DNA of 25,896 nucleotides from CAYJKB01 sp964370625 (GCA_964370625.1 CAYJKB010000031.1:1-25896), one strand, 5' to 3'. Shown: positions 1-8,499, counted from the first letter of the stretch. Made by a program: numbers and translations. The notes: a model not told the origin generated them from the letters alone.

Positions 1-1
1 A

Positions 2-142
2 CATAAAGATATTACAGAGCGTTTGCATGAAATAGACCGCATACTTTGTGATGATGTAAATGCTGTGTTACAGAAAAATAAATGTGAAAGACACATCAGA
101 GGAGGAGAGGCAACACGAGAAAAATATTTGCATAATAAATAA
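2..142 (+). CDS. spoIIID: Sporulation transcription factor SpoIIID, C-terminal end (partial)
   Basis: The window opens inside a reading frame that runs from base 2 to a TAA at 140-142. The 46 visible residues begin HKDITERL and contain RHIRGGEATREKYL. These match what I remember of the SpoIIID C-terminus, where a helix-turn-helix ending in STVHKDLTERL is followed by a basic helix with RHLRGGEATKLKY. SpoIIID is a small DNA-binding protein that acts with sigma-E in the mother cell during sporulation, both activating and repressing genes. The N-terminal half, including most of the helix-turn-helix, lies outside the window. A hairpin terminator follows five bases after the stop. Together with the SASP gene at 24123 this marks the organism as a spore former. 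Confidence 0.85.
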   Translation, partial: HKDITERLHEIDRILCDDVNAVLQKNKCERHIRGGEATREKYLHNK

Positions 143-146
143 TATA

Positions 147-184
147 ATTGCTACAAGACAAGATGTGTTTTGTGGCAATTTTTA
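147..184 (+). terminator. Intrinsic terminator of spoIIID
   Basis: A 13-bp stem (147-159 with 167-179, two G-U type pairs) closes on a 7-nt loop and runs into a T-rich tract. It lies just after the spoIIID stop. Confidence 0.75.
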
Positions 185-211
185 ATTTTCAATTAAATTT
201 AATGTATTTGC

Positions 212-241
212 TTGAAGTGGCAAGTGATAAAATGATATACT
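212..241 (+). promoter_or_regulatory. Sigma-A-type promoter of the sensor kinase gene
   Basis: TTGAAG at 212-217 and TATACT at 236-241 are 18 bp apart, and TG at 233-234 gives an extended -10. Transcription would begin near 248, about 38 nt before the chosen start codon. Confidence 0.6.
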
Positions 242-285
242 AAGAATCAATAATGAATAAAAATAAACTTAAGGTGGATAATATT

Positions 286-1707
286 ATGAAAAGCTTTTTT
301 GCAAAAAATTACTTTGGCTATTCAGCATTAATTCTTGCAATTTTTTGCATAACAGGAATTGTGTTCACATTCCAAATTAATCAATTCGAAACTGAAGAAA
401 AGCAAGATGAACTTAGAACGAGTGCAGCTCTTGTAAGTGAACAAACTCAGTATTTAATTGATTACTATTCGTATACTTTAGATAGATTATATCAAATGAG
501 TATTAAACAAATATCAACAGATAGCAATGTTACTATAATTGTTACTGATTTAAATGGTGATGTAATTATCTTATCAAACACAGAATATACACGAAATCCA
601 AATATTTCAAAAGTTGATTCTGATATAATAAATACAATTAATAGAGATGGCTCATATCATGAAGTGGGGACTTTTAACAGTTTATTTTCTGATCAAAATC
701 ATGTTTTAGGAATACCAGTAACATCTTCTATTACAGAAAAAACATCTGCATATATATTTGTTGCAACATCAGCAGAAGATGCAGTGGGATTACTTCGTGA
801 TGTTATGAATAGCTTTTTTATCATTATATTCTTTGCACTTGTAACAGTTCTTATTATGTCATATTTTATAGCAAGTAGAATTACAAGACCACTTAAAATT
901 ATGGCAAATGCATCAAAACGTTTCGCACATGGTGATTTTAATGTGAGAGTAGCAGAGAATAATAACTGTACTGAAATTGATGAGCTTGCAATAAGTTTTA
1001 ATAATATGGCAACTTCATTAGAACAACTTGAAGAACTTAGCCGAAGTTTTGTAGCTAATGTGTCACATGAACTTAAAACACCGATGACAAGTATAGGTGG
1101 ATTTGTAGATGGAATGATTGATGGAACTATTCCTACAGAAAAACATAATAAATATTTATTAATAATTTCTGAAGAAGTAAGAAGATTATCAAGACTTGTA
1201 ATTCGTATGCTTGATGCTGCAAAACTTCAATCAGGAGAACTTACATTAAGACCTGTATCTTTTGATTTATGTGAAGTAGCTATGCGAATTGCACTTAGCT
1301 TTGAAACACAAATTAATAATAAAGGTGTTGAAGTTGAAGTTGATTTATGTGATAGATTAGTTATTACAGGTGATGAAGAACATTTGTTTAGAGCAATTTA
1401 TAATTTAGTAGATAATGCTGTGAAATTTGTTGATGATGGTGGATTGCTTGGAATGAAAATATATAAAGAAGGAAATTATGCATGTGTAAGCATTTCTAAT
1501 AGTGGTGCTAAAATATCTGAAAATGATTTACCACATCTATTTGATAGATTTTATAAAACAGATCGTTCTCGTTCTAAAGATAAAACAGGTGTTGGACTTG
1601 GACTTTATCTAGTGAAAAATATAATTAATTTACATGGTGGAGATATATCTGTTTCAAGTGATGATGAAAGAACAACATTCTCCTTTGAATTACCAATTAA
1701 AAATTAA
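286..1707 (+). CDS. HAMP-domain sensor histidine kinase (orphan)
   Basis: This is a membrane sensor kinase of 473 residues. A hydrophobic helix (about residues 8-30) and a second one (about 176-198) flank an extracytoplasmic sensor of roughly 145 residues. A HAMP linker follows, then a HisKA domain with the phospho-acceptor His261 in SHELKTP, and a HATPase domain with the N-box DNAVKF, then DRFYKTDRS and the G-box GVGLGLYL. All catalytic motifs are intact. The frame is open back to an ATG at 253, but AAGGTGG lies 8 nt before the ATG at 286, so I chose 286. No response regulator gene is adjacent on either side. The next gene is an HtrA protease, so an envelope-stress role is conceivable, but that is inference. 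Confidence 0.85.
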   Translation: MKSFFAKNYFGYSALILAIFCITGIVFTFQINQFETEEKQDELRTSAALVSEQTQYLIDYYSYTLDRLYQMSIKQISTDSNVTIIVTDLNGDVIILSNTEYTRNPNISKVDSDIINTINRDGSYHEVGTFNSLFSDQNHVLGIPVTSSITEKTSAYIFVATSAEDAVGLLRDVMNSFFIIIFFALVTVLIMSYFIASRITRPLKIMANASKRFAHGDFNVRVAENNNCTEIDELAISFNNMATSLEQLEELSRSFVANVSHELKTPMTSIGGFVDGMIDGTIPTEKHNKYLLIISEEVRRLSRLVIRMLDAAKLQSGELTLRPVSFDLCEVAMRIALSFETQINNKGVEVEVDLCDRLVITGDEEHLFRAIYNLVDNAVKFVDDGGLLGMKIYKEGNYACVSISNSGAKISENDLPHLFDRFYKTDRSRSKDKTGVGLGLYLVKNIINLHGGDISVSSDDERTTFSFELPIKN

Positions 1708-1798
1708 TTCTATAATTTGCAGCAAATAACCTTTTAAGCTATAAAAACATAAAGAAATCTAGGTTTTTTGTTTAGAAATTTAGTGAGTATTAAGATTG

Positions 1799-1827
1799 TT
1801 TATGATTTATTTATAACTTACTATACT
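1799..1827 (+). promoter_or_regulatory. Probable htrA promoter
   Basis: TTTATG (1799-1804) and TATACT (1822-1827) are 17 bp apart in the 222-bp gap before htrA. This leaves a leader of about 95 nt. I see no clear terminator after the kinase, so read-through from it is also possible. Confidence 0.4.
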
Positions 1828-1929
1828 CATTTACATTTTTGTTACAACATCGAAATATTCAGTGCATAAATGTGGTTTAAGATTAGAGCATAACAAAAAA
1901 ACAACAAAAACCAGAAAGGGATGTCTAAT

Positions 1930-3390
1930 ATGGACTTAAACAATAATCAAAATAACAACTATGACCCAATGGAAAAATATCGTAACTGGATGCAATCAAG
2001 AGAAGAAGAAAAACCACAAAACGAAGTGCAAAAAACTTCTGTATTTGCTGATTATTCACAAAGCGAAACAACTGAAAAGATTAATGATAACAAAGATATT
2101 ATTGAATTGTCAGAAGAAGAAATGAGAACTATTGCTTCTGTAAAAAGTTATGAAGAATGGAAAAAATCTGCTCAAGATGATAAAGAGCAATACGCTAAAA
2201 AGAAAAATCCAGCCAAAGCTATATTAGCAGGTGTGTTAGCTGCAAGTATTCTTTTTGGAGCAGGTGTATTTACTTCTTCATATATAAATGGAAATGATTC
2301 AGAACATATGGCGAGTGATGAAATTACAAATACACCAAATAGCTCAACTACAACATTAGATTTAAGTGAAACACCAACTACAACATATACAACTAGCTCA
2401 GGTGTACCTTTATCAGGCTCTCAAATTTATGAAAAAGTTTCACCATCTGTTGTAGGTATTAGCTCTCAATCATTTTCGGCTGAAAGTGGAACTGGCTCAG
2501 GTATAATTTTATCTGCTGATGGATATATAATTACTAATAATCATGTTGTTGAAGGTGGCGATGTAATAACAGTTTACCTACATGATGATACAAGTTATAA
2601 AGCTGAAGTAATTGGACTTGATGCACAATCTGACCTTGCTGTGCTTAAAATACAGCCAGAACAACCTCTTGTTCCAGCTGAATTTGGAAATCCAGATAGT
2701 GCAAACGTTGGCGACCATGCTTATGCTATAGGTAGCCCAGCGGGATTAGAACTTCAAAATACATTCACAGGTGGATATATTTCAGCTATTAGTCGTGATG
2801 TTTTAATTGATGATCAAATTATGACACTTATTCAAACAGATGTTGCTATAAATCCTGGTAACTCTGGTGGTCCATTGATTAATGAATATGGTCAAGTTAT
2901 TGGTGTAAATACTGTTAAACTTTCTGCAACATATTATGAAGGTTTAGGATTTGCTATTCCAATCGATGATGCAAAAGAAATAATTGATGAACTTATTGAA
3001 AATGGCGAAATTACAGGTAGACCAGCCATTGGAATAAGTGGATATGAAATCACACAAAGTATGTCAGCTCAAACAGATATGCCTATGGGACTTTATGTAA
3101 GCGAAGTAGATTCACGAAGTGATGCATATGAAAAAGGACTTAAAGAAGGTGACGTTGTTGTCGGTGTAAATGGAACTGAAACACCTACTATGGCTGAAGT
3201 TAATAAAATAAAAGAAGAGTTTCGTGCTGGTGATGAAATTACATTGAATATAATTCGTAACGGGCAGGAACTTGATATCACAATTGAACTTATGGATCAA
3301 GAAGTGATGAATGCACAACCAGAAGTGGAAGAACAGCAAATACCTCAAAATCAAATCCCAGAATATTTAATACCATTTTTAATTCCTTAA
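1930..3390 (+). CDS. htrA: HtrA/DegP-like membrane-anchored serine protease
   Basis: This protein of 486 residues is a trypsin-like protease for damaged envelope proteins. A charged, Asn/Gln-rich cytoplasmic region of about 95 residues precedes one membrane helix (about 97-119) and a Ser/Thr-rich linker. The protease domain carries the full catalytic triad: His205 in TNNHVV, Asp235 in SDLAVL and Ser312 in GNSGGPL. One C-terminal PDZ domain follows (about residues 370-460, with EKGLKEGDVVVGVNG). The tail ends in a Pro/Gln-rich stretch and an unusual hydrophobic end, EYLIPFLIP. The start at 1930 is preferred because AGAAAGGG lies at a normal distance; the in-frame ATG at 1921 directly abuts that site. 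The gene follows an orphan kinase. In Bacillus subtilis HtrA-type proteases are controlled by a two-component system, CssRS. Confidence 0.92.
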   Translation: MDLNNNQNNNYDPMEKYRNWMQSREEEKPQNEVQKTSVFADYSQSETTEKINDNKDIIELSEEEMRTIASVKSYEEWKKSAQDDKEQYAKKKNPAKAILAGVLAASILFGAGVFTSSYINGNDSEHMASDEITNTPNSSTTTLDLSETPTTTYTTSSGVPLSGSQIYEKVSPSVVGISSQSFSAESGTGSGIILSADGYIITNNHVVEGGDVITVYLHDDTSYKAEVIGLDAQSDLAVLKIQPEQPLVPAEFGNPDSANVGDHAYAIGSPAGLELQNTFTGGYISAISRDVLIDDQIMTLIQTDVAINPGNSGGPLINEYGQVIGVNTVKLSATYYEGLGFAIPIDDAKEIIDELIENGEITGRPAIGISGYEITQSMSAQTDMPMGLYVSEVDSRSDAYEKGLKEGDVVVGVNGTETPTMAEVNKIKEEFRAGDEITLNIIRNGQELDITIELMDQEVMNAQPEVEEQQIPQNQIPEYLIPFLIP

Positions 3391-3397
3391 AATAAAT

Positions 3398-3440
3398 AAT
3401 AAGGCTGTGACGAAATAAAAATTTTCGCCACAGCCTTATT
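3398..3440. terminator. Bidirectional terminator between htrA and cysE
   Basis: A 12-bp stem (3398-3409 with 3429-3440) is extended by an inner CGAAA/TTTCG pairing. It lies between convergent genes. The U-rich side is better on the minus strand, so it may serve cysE as well as htrA. Confidence 0.75.
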
Positions 3441-3482
3441 TGGATATATATAATATCTATGAAACTGAGATAAATTAAAATT

Positions 3483-4166
3483 TTATTTATCTATATCGCC
3501 GATTTCAAGATCATCTTCGACTTCATGCACATGCTGACATGCTTTGACATTTTCTTCAAGATTGTAAATCCTATGTAGCATTTGACAAAGCTCATAAGCA
3601 ACTGGGTCGGGTACGTTGATATGGTCAAGATCACGAGAAGCGACACGCTCTCCATCACGTTTAACAACTCTACCAGGAACGCCAATAACAGTACAGTTTG
3701 GAAGAACTTCTTGAAGCACTACAGAGTTTGCACCAATGTTTACATTATCTCCAACTTTAAAAGGACCTAAAACCTTAGCGCCTGTGGAGATAAGTACATT
3801 ATTTCCAATCGTAGGATGACGTTTACCAGTGTCTTTGCCGGTGCCACCTAATGTTACATTATGATAAATAGTGCAGTTATCACCGATTTCAGCAGTTTCA
3901 CCGATTACAATTCCCATGCCATGGTCAAGAAAAAGTCCTTTTCCGATTTTAGCACCTGGATGAATTTCGGTACCAGTCATAAACCTGGAAAATTGGGAAA
4001 TTAACCTTGCGATAAATAATATTTTGTGAGCGTAGAAAAAATGTGCTATTCTATGCCAAAAAATAGCGTGAAATCCTGGATATAGTAAAACAACTTCTAA
4101 AATTGTGCGTGCTGCGGGGTCACGTTTTTTTATCTCTCTAGCATCGTATAATAAGCCTTTAAACAT
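3483..4166 (-). CDS. cysE: Serine O-acetyltransferase
   Basis: CysE makes O-acetyl-L-serine from serine and acetyl-CoA, the first committed step of cysteine synthesis, in the cytoplasm. The 227-residue protein has the short N-terminal helical region of Gram-positive CysE followed by the left-handed parallel beta-helix. Typical landmarks are GTEIHPGAKIGKGLFLDHG, VIGETAEIGDNC and the loop TLGGTGKDTGKRHPTIG, which carry the two active-site histidines. The C-terminus is longer than the minimum and acidic (EVEDDLEIGDIDK). AGAGGTG lies 6 nt before the ATG at 4166. The gene is divergent from the wecC-like unit, with a promoter of its own at 4201-4229. No T-box or S-box leader fits in the short 5' region. 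Confidence 0.93.
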   Translation of the reverse strand: MFKGLLYDAREIKKRDPAARTILEVVLLYPGFHAIFWHRIAHFFYAHKILFIARLISQFSRFMTGTEIHPGAKIGKGLFLDHGMGIVIGETAEIGDNCTIYHNVTLGGTGKDTGKRHPTIGNNVLISTGAKVLGPFKVGDNVNIGANSVVLQEVLPNCTVIGVPGRVVKRDGERVASRDLDHINVPDPVAYELCQMLHRIYNLEENVKACQHVHEVEDDLEIGDIDK

Positions 4167-4200
4167 ACTAACACCTCTATTTAAATTTGTTACTTAATAC

Positions 4201-4229
4201 ATTATATAGCGAAATGGTATAAATTGCAA
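4201..4229 (-). promoter_or_regulatory. cysE promoter
   Basis: Read on the minus strand, TTGCAA (4224-4229) and TATAAT (4201-4206) are 17 bp apart. An inverted repeat GAAATG/CATTTC (4211-4216 and 4231-4236) brackets the -35 and could be an operator. Confidence 0.6.
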
Positions 4230-4249
4230 TCATTTCACTATTATAAAGG

Positions 4250-4277
4250 TTTACAAAATTTTATTTTTTGATATAAT
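4250..4277 (+). promoter_or_regulatory. Promoter of the wecC-PHP unit
   Basis: TTTACA (4250-4255) and TATAAT (4272-4277) are 16 bp apart, with TG at 4269-4270 giving an extended -10. It is back to back with the cysE promoter. Confidence 0.65.
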
Positions 4278-4323
4278 AGAATTGTATGTGAAAATAAATT
4301 TTAATATATAAGGAATTATGAAT

Positions 4324-5532
4324 ATGAAAAAAATTACAGTAATGGGATTGGGGTATATAGGACTTCCTACAGCAATAACACTTTCTTGTGCAGGGTTTAA
4401 TGTTTGTGGTTTTGATGTATCTGAAAACGTTGTAAATACATTAAAGGGTGGCAAGTTACACATTGTAGAGCCTGATTTACAAGAAGCATTAGATACTGCT
4501 ATGCAAAGTGGAAATCTTAATTTTAGCTCGCAACTTGAAAAAGCTGATGTTTATTATATCGCTGTTCCAACACCTTTTTATACTGATGAAAACGGCGCAA
4601 AACATGCTGACTTATCATACGTTGAAAGTGCTGGGCGTATGGCTGGTAAAATTTTAGAGCAAGGAAACCTTGTGATTTTAGAATCAACTGTGCCACCACG
4701 CACTTCTGAAATGCTTGAAAGAGTGCTTTGTGAAGAAAGTAAACTTACAGCTGATAAATTCCACGTTGCACATTGCCCAGAGCGTGTGATACCGGGGAAA
4801 ATGCTTTATGAGCTACGCAATAATGATCGTATTATAGGCGGTCGTGATGAAAAAGCGTGTCAAATGGCAAAAGAAATATATGAAACTGTACTTGAAACTG
4901 GTATTTGCAGAGTTACAGATGATATAACAGCTGAAATGTGTAAACTTACAGAAAACACATTTCGTGATGTAAATATTGCTTATGCAAATGAACTTTCTGT
5001 AATTTGTGATAAAATGGGGATTGATGTATTTGAGCTGATTTCTCTTGCAAACTGTCACCCTCGTGTAAATATTTTAACTCCAGGTGTTGGAGTTGGTGGG
5101 CACTGCATAGCTGTGGACCCATGGTTTATTTATGAGCAATTTCCTGAAGAAGCTCAAGTTATCTTGGCTTCAAGAAAAAGAAATGAACAAAAGCCTCGTT
5201 TTGTAGCAGAGCGTGTAATTGAAATGATTAAAGGCGATAAAAATGCTAAAATTGCTGTGTTAGGTCTTTCTTATAAACCTGATGTTGATGATTTGCGTGA
5301 AAGCCCATCTATCGAACTTTGTAATATTTTAATGGATAAAGGATATACAGTATTAGCTGTTGAACCTTTTGCACAAGAAGGGATTGTAGACGGAATTCAA
5401 AATGTTTCATTAGAAACTGCACTTAATGAATGTGCTGTTTCTGTGATTACTCTTGCACACACTGTATTTCGTGAAAAACTTGATGAAATTACAAAAAAAC
5501 CTGTTTATGACTGTGTAGGTTGCATTGATTAA
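4324..5532 (+). CDS. wecC: UDP-N-acetyl-D-mannosamine dehydrogenase (WecC-type)
   Basis: This 402-residue enzyme belongs to the NAD-dependent UDP-sugar 6-dehydrogenases and matches WecC closely. It is expected to oxidise UDP-ManNAc to UDP-ManNAc uronate for a surface polysaccharide. Landmarks are the N-terminal Rossmann motif GLGYIGLPTA, IAVPTPF, LESTVPPRTSE, HCPERVIPGKMLYEL, the helix EMCKLTENTFRDVNIAYANELS and the active-site loop GVGGHCIAVDPW with Cys261. AAGGA at 4310-4314 is 9 nt before the ATG at 4324 and 3 nt before another ATG at 4318, so 4324 is preferred. Nothing else for polysaccharide synthesis is nearby: neither the epimerase WecB nor glycosyltransferases. Thirty-two bases separate it from the next gene without a terminator, which suggests one transcript with it. 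Confidence 0.88.
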   Translation: MKKITVMGLGYIGLPTAITLSCAGFNVCGFDVSENVVNTLKGGKLHIVEPDLQEALDTAMQSGNLNFSSQLEKADVYYIAVPTPFYTDENGAKHADLSYVESAGRMAGKILEQGNLVILESTVPPRTSEMLERVLCEESKLTADKFHVAHCPERVIPGKMLYELRNNDRIIGGRDEKACQMAKEIYETVLETGICRVTDDITAEMCKLTENTFRDVNIAYANELSVICDKMGIDVFELISLANCHPRVNILTPGVGVGGHCIAVDPWFIYEQFPEEAQVILASRKRNEQKPRFVAERVIEMIKGDKNAKIAVLGLSYKPDVDDLRESPSIELCNILMDKGYTVLAVEPFAQEGIVDGIQNVSLETALNECAVSVITLAHTVFREKLDEITKKPVYDCVGCID

Positions 5533-5564
5533 CCCTATTTTATATCTATGAGGAGTGTTTGGAA

Positions 5565-6014
5565 ATGATTATCAAAAAAGAAACATTTGTGCTTACAAAA
5601 GAAGATAGTCCAAAAGATATTTATGTCAACATCACTGCTCCTTCGGATGCGTATGAAATAGTTATCACAATGAGTTATACACCTGAAATGGAAGATGATG
5701 AGAACTTGTGCAGAAAAGAAATCGAACATGCTTTATTTAAATATCGTGCTGGCACACCAGCTGAACCAGATGAATGGAGAAAATTTGTTCCGATTAGAAA
5801 TTATATCACCTTGTCGCTAGACCATGAGAGAAGCTATTTAGGGTGTGCACATAGATTTAATCCAAATCAATATTATAAATTTTCAAAAGAAGAAAAACCA
5901 AAAGGTTTTAATGCACCGTTATCAATATCAGGCAATTGGACAGCTGTAATTCATGTGCATGAAATTATGTCAGTCGATTGTACGATAGATTTCAAAGTGG
6001 AGGTAAATGTATGA
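5565..6014 (+). CDS. Small beta-rich protein coupled to the PHP hydrolase
   Basis: I do not recognise a named family for this 149-residue protein. It has no signal peptide or membrane helix. Its ends are patterned as beta strands (DIYVNITAPSDAYEIVITMSY near the start, WTAVIHVHEIMSVDCTIDFKVEVNV at the end), with a charged middle. The frame is open from a TTG at 5559, but GAGGAG (5550-5555) is 9 nt before the ATG at 5565. Its stop codon overlaps the start of the PHP gene as ATGA, so the two are probably translationally coupled and may act together. The terminal strands resemble the beta domain that I recall preceding the PHP domain in longer CehA/McbA-type proteins, so the pair may be a split form. 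Confidence 0.75.
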   Translation: MIIKKETFVLTKEDSPKDIYVNITAPSDAYEIVITMSYTPEMEDDENLCRKEIEHALFKYRAGTPAEPDEWRKFVPIRNYITLSLDHERSYLGCAHRFNPNQYYKFSKEEKPKGFNAPLSISGNWTAVIHVHEIMSVDCTIDFKVEVNV

Positions 6015-6982
6015 TGAAATGGTTGCCCTTTGAATTACATTCACATTCACATCATAGCGATGGAGATTATTCACCACAAGAATTGCTTGAACATATGCAA
6101 AATATGGGTATGTGTGGAACTGTGCTTACAGATCATAACACAAATTCAGGGCATCAGGAATTTATAGATGCAATAAAATCAGATTATCCTCATATGATTG
6201 GAATTTGTGGGCTAGAATGGACAACATATTATGGGCATATGCTTGTTATCGGTGAAAATGGATATACAGATTGGCGGGGTGTGAAACCTGATGAGATTGA
6301 CACTTCACTTGCTAAAATTCGTAGCAATGGAGGTATTGTTGGAATAGCACATCCATATGCAATATCAAATCCCATAAAAACAGGTTATCGTTGGTCATTC
6401 GAAATTACTAAATGGGAAAATTTAAATTTCCTTGAAGTTTGGTCACGTCATCTTGCACCTATAGAACAGAGAAGCAAATTCGCTATGACATTTTGGACAC
6501 ATCTTTTGAATTTAGGATATAGAGTTTCTGCAACTTCTGGGCGTGATTATCATAGACCTCTTGATGAGGGCATGTATTATTCAAACACATTTTTAGGATT
6601 TAAAGATAAGATTGATGAAAAATCAGCCTATGATGCGATTTTAAATGGTAGAATGTGCATATCTACAGGAAATATACTTACAATGACAGCGAGTAAAAAC
6701 GAAAAAGTTGTGAATATAGGTGATGAAACTCCGGAAGGAGACTATGTACTTAAATTATCATTTATAGATGTTGGTGCAAAACTAATTACACCAACAAAAC
6801 CTATGTATTTAAGAATTGTTGCAAATGGGCAAGTTATTTGTCAGATGCAATATAAAGAAAATGAAAAATATGAATTTAAAACACATCTTTATAAAGGGTG
6901 GATTCGTGCAGAGCTTGTTGGCACATATTTACAAACATCAGAAACAATTCTAGCTTTTACAAATCCAATTTATGTAGATTAA
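6011..6982 (+). CDS. PHP-domain metallohydrolase, CehA/McbA family
   Basis: This 323-residue protein has the metal-binding motifs of a PHP phosphoesterase: LHSHSHHSDGD close to the N-terminus, LTDHNTNSGH, CGLEWT, GIAHPYA and a late SGRDYHRP. The spacing fits the CehA/McbA subgroup, which is predicted to hydrolyse phosphoesters or carbamate-type esters; its true substrate is unknown. A C-terminal beta region (about residues 230-323) follows the catalytic part. GTGGAGG lies upstream of the ATG at 6011, whose A begins the ATGA overlap with the previous gene. The frame is open upstream to 5978, but that would overlap more deeply and lacks a ribosome site. The gene is third in a likely unit with wecC and is followed by a strong terminator. 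Confidence 0.85.
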   Translation: MMKWLPFELHSHSHHSDGDYSPQELLEHMQNMGMCGTVLTDHNTNSGHQEFIDAIKSDYPHMIGICGLEWTTYYGHMLVIGENGYTDWRGVKPDEIDTSLAKIRSNGGIVGIAHPYAISNPIKTGYRWSFEITKWENLNFLEVWSRHLAPIEQRSKFAMTFWTHLLNLGYRVSATSGRDYHRPLDEGMYYSNTFLGFKDKIDEKSAYDAILNGRMCISTGNILTMTASKNEKVVNIGDETPEGDYVLKLSFIDVGAKLITPTKPMYLRIVANGQVICQMQYKENEKYEFKTHLYKGWIRAELVGTYLQTSETILAFTNPIYVD

Positions 6983-7034
6983 TCATAATGTTACAGGCTA
7001 ATATTTACTTATATTGGAATTTGTGACATTTTCA

Positions 7035-7078
7035 TAAAAAACTCTTGAAAAATTTTGCGTTTTTTGAGAGTTTTTTAT
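7035..7078 (+). terminator. Terminator of the wecC-PHP unit
   Basis: AAAAACTCT pairs with AGAGTTTTT, and the stem extends inward through A-T pairs. A long T tract follows. Confidence 0.8.
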
Positions 7079-7086
7079 TTTTTCTA

Positions 7087-7115
7087 TTGAAATATAGACA
7101 TAAATATTTTATAAT
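7087..7115 (+). promoter_or_regulatory. Promoter of the LuxR-type regulator gene
   Basis: TTGAAA (7087-7092) and TATAAT (7110-7115) are exactly 17 bp apart, close to full sigma-A consensus. Transcription would begin near 7122. Confidence 0.75.
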
Positions 7116-7123
7116 AGTATTAC

Positions 7124-7149
7124 GTATACATGCACTTACTTGTGTATAC
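7124..7149. promoter_or_regulatory. Inverted repeat at the transcription start (candidate operator)
   Basis: GTATACA (7124-7130) and TGTATAC (7143-7149) form a 7-bp inverted repeat with a 12-bp spacer. It sits directly downstream of the promoter at about +2 to +28, where bound protein would block transcription. Autoregulation by the encoded LuxR protein is an inference. Confidence 0.4.
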
Positions 7150-7199
7150 CAATTATTGTAAATTCACCTATTGCACATCTTAATGAAAGGACAATTTCT

Positions 7200-8477
7200 A
7201 TGAGCTTATCAAGATATTTTAAAGAAGACGGAACATGCATATTTCATGATAACTCAGAATATAAAATTGTAAAATTTCAGTTTATACATGGTGATATTAT
7301 TTTTCTTTATGGAAATACTACGTTTTTAAAAGAATTTAAATTGTTAGAAACTGACTTTGGCAATAATATTTGGGAGCTTTTTGAATTTGAAATTGCCTAT
7401 GCGTTTTCAGAACGTTGCCAATTTTTAAGACATCATCCTACACATTTACAATTTATAAATTCGTTAACTTTCCCTAAAGGAAAAATTGGGATTGGTATAT
7501 GGAGCTATACAGTAACCCTTGAGGACAATATTCTAACTTGTGTAGGACAAAAAGAAGTACAAAAGAAAACTGGAATATCACGTGTGGAAAATAACATTTA
7601 TAGATACTATGATGTTACACCAACAAATTTTTTCATGTTTAAATTATTAAAAAAAGATGAGGATTATGTTTTCATAACAGATGACCCATTGTTGCTACAA
7701 AGGCTAGGCAAAAAAACATTAATTAACGAAAAATTAAATCCAGCATTCGGACTTGCAACAGCAACATTGCTAACATCTATATTAAATAGCTGTTTGTGTT
7801 CTCATAAAATAATTGCATTTCAAGATGCTGTAAGATTTCGTGAGGAAATTGAATATTTAGATGTTCAATTAATTCCATCAAATTTTGTAAAAGATGAAGT
7901 TTTGATTTTGGCGAAATTATTATCCAAAGAAGATTATGATGAAGTACAATTGAAAAAAGGGTATATTGATACTAATTACCCAGCAAACTTTACTTATGGC
8001 AGCTGCCTTATAAACATGGAAGATTACCTCTTTGTAGAAATAGCTAACAGACAATTTTATACGTTTTTAACTGACTGTGGATTAACCGTCGAAGACATAA
8101 TGAAATTATCTGATTATACTAATGCAATTGAAAAAGCTACACCTATTACAAGTACACATATTTTCAAAAATTGTAAAGGTCGTGAAGGGGATAAAAATAT
8201 CCTAAACTTAAACTTTATTCCACAGTTCAATGAAAAAAAATGTATTAAAATGATGATAATAATAACAGCTGAAGACACAGCGCCAACATTATCTAAGCTT
8301 CTTACAAAAAGAGAACTTCAAATAGCTAACTATATAGCACTAGGAAGAACGAACAGATATATAGCCTTTGAACTTAATGTGACAGAAGGAACAATTAAAC
8401 GTACAATTCACAATATATACCAAAAATTGGGCATTTCTTCCCGTGTAGAGCTGATAAACCACATGTATAATAGCTAA
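7200..8477 (+). CDS. LuxR-type transcriptional regulator with unrecognised N-terminal region
   Basis: The last 60 residues of this 425-residue protein form a LuxR/GerE helix-turn-helix: LLTKRELQIANYIALGRTNRYIAFELNVTEGTIKRTIHNIYQKLGISSRVELI. The preceding 360 residues show no motif I can name. There is no receiver-domain aspartate pattern, no ATP-binding P-loop as in MalT-type regulators and no membrane helices, so it looks like a soluble sensor. Cysteines are scattered (for example NSCLCSHK) without a clear metal motif. The frame is open from 7140, but GAAAGGA is 8 nt before the ATG at 7200. The promoter has an inverted repeat at the start site. The gene is followed, 124 bp later, by a DUF6514-like gene whose promoter carries a related palindrome. 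Confidence 0.85.
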   Translation: MSLSRYFKEDGTCIFHDNSEYKIVKFQFIHGDIIFLYGNTTFLKEFKLLETDFGNNIWELFEFEIAYAFSERCQFLRHHPTHLQFINSLTFPKGKIGIGIWSYTVTLEDNILTCVGQKEVQKKTGISRVENNIYRYYDVTPTNFFMFKLLKKDEDYVFITDDPLLLQRLGKKTLINEKLNPAFGLATATLLTSILNSCLCSHKIIAFQDAVRFREEIEYLDVQLIPSNFVKDEVLILAKLLSKEDYDEVQLKKGYIDTNYPANFTYGSCLINMEDYLFVEIANRQFYTFLTDCGLTVEDIMKLSDYTNAIEKATPITSTHIFKNCKGREGDKNILNLNFIPQFNEKKCIKMMIIITAEDTAPTLSKLLTKRELQIANYIALGRTNRYIAFELNVTEGTIKRTIHNIYQKLGISSRVELINHMYNS

Positions 8478-8499
8478 AATTGTATTTTTTCAACCAATT

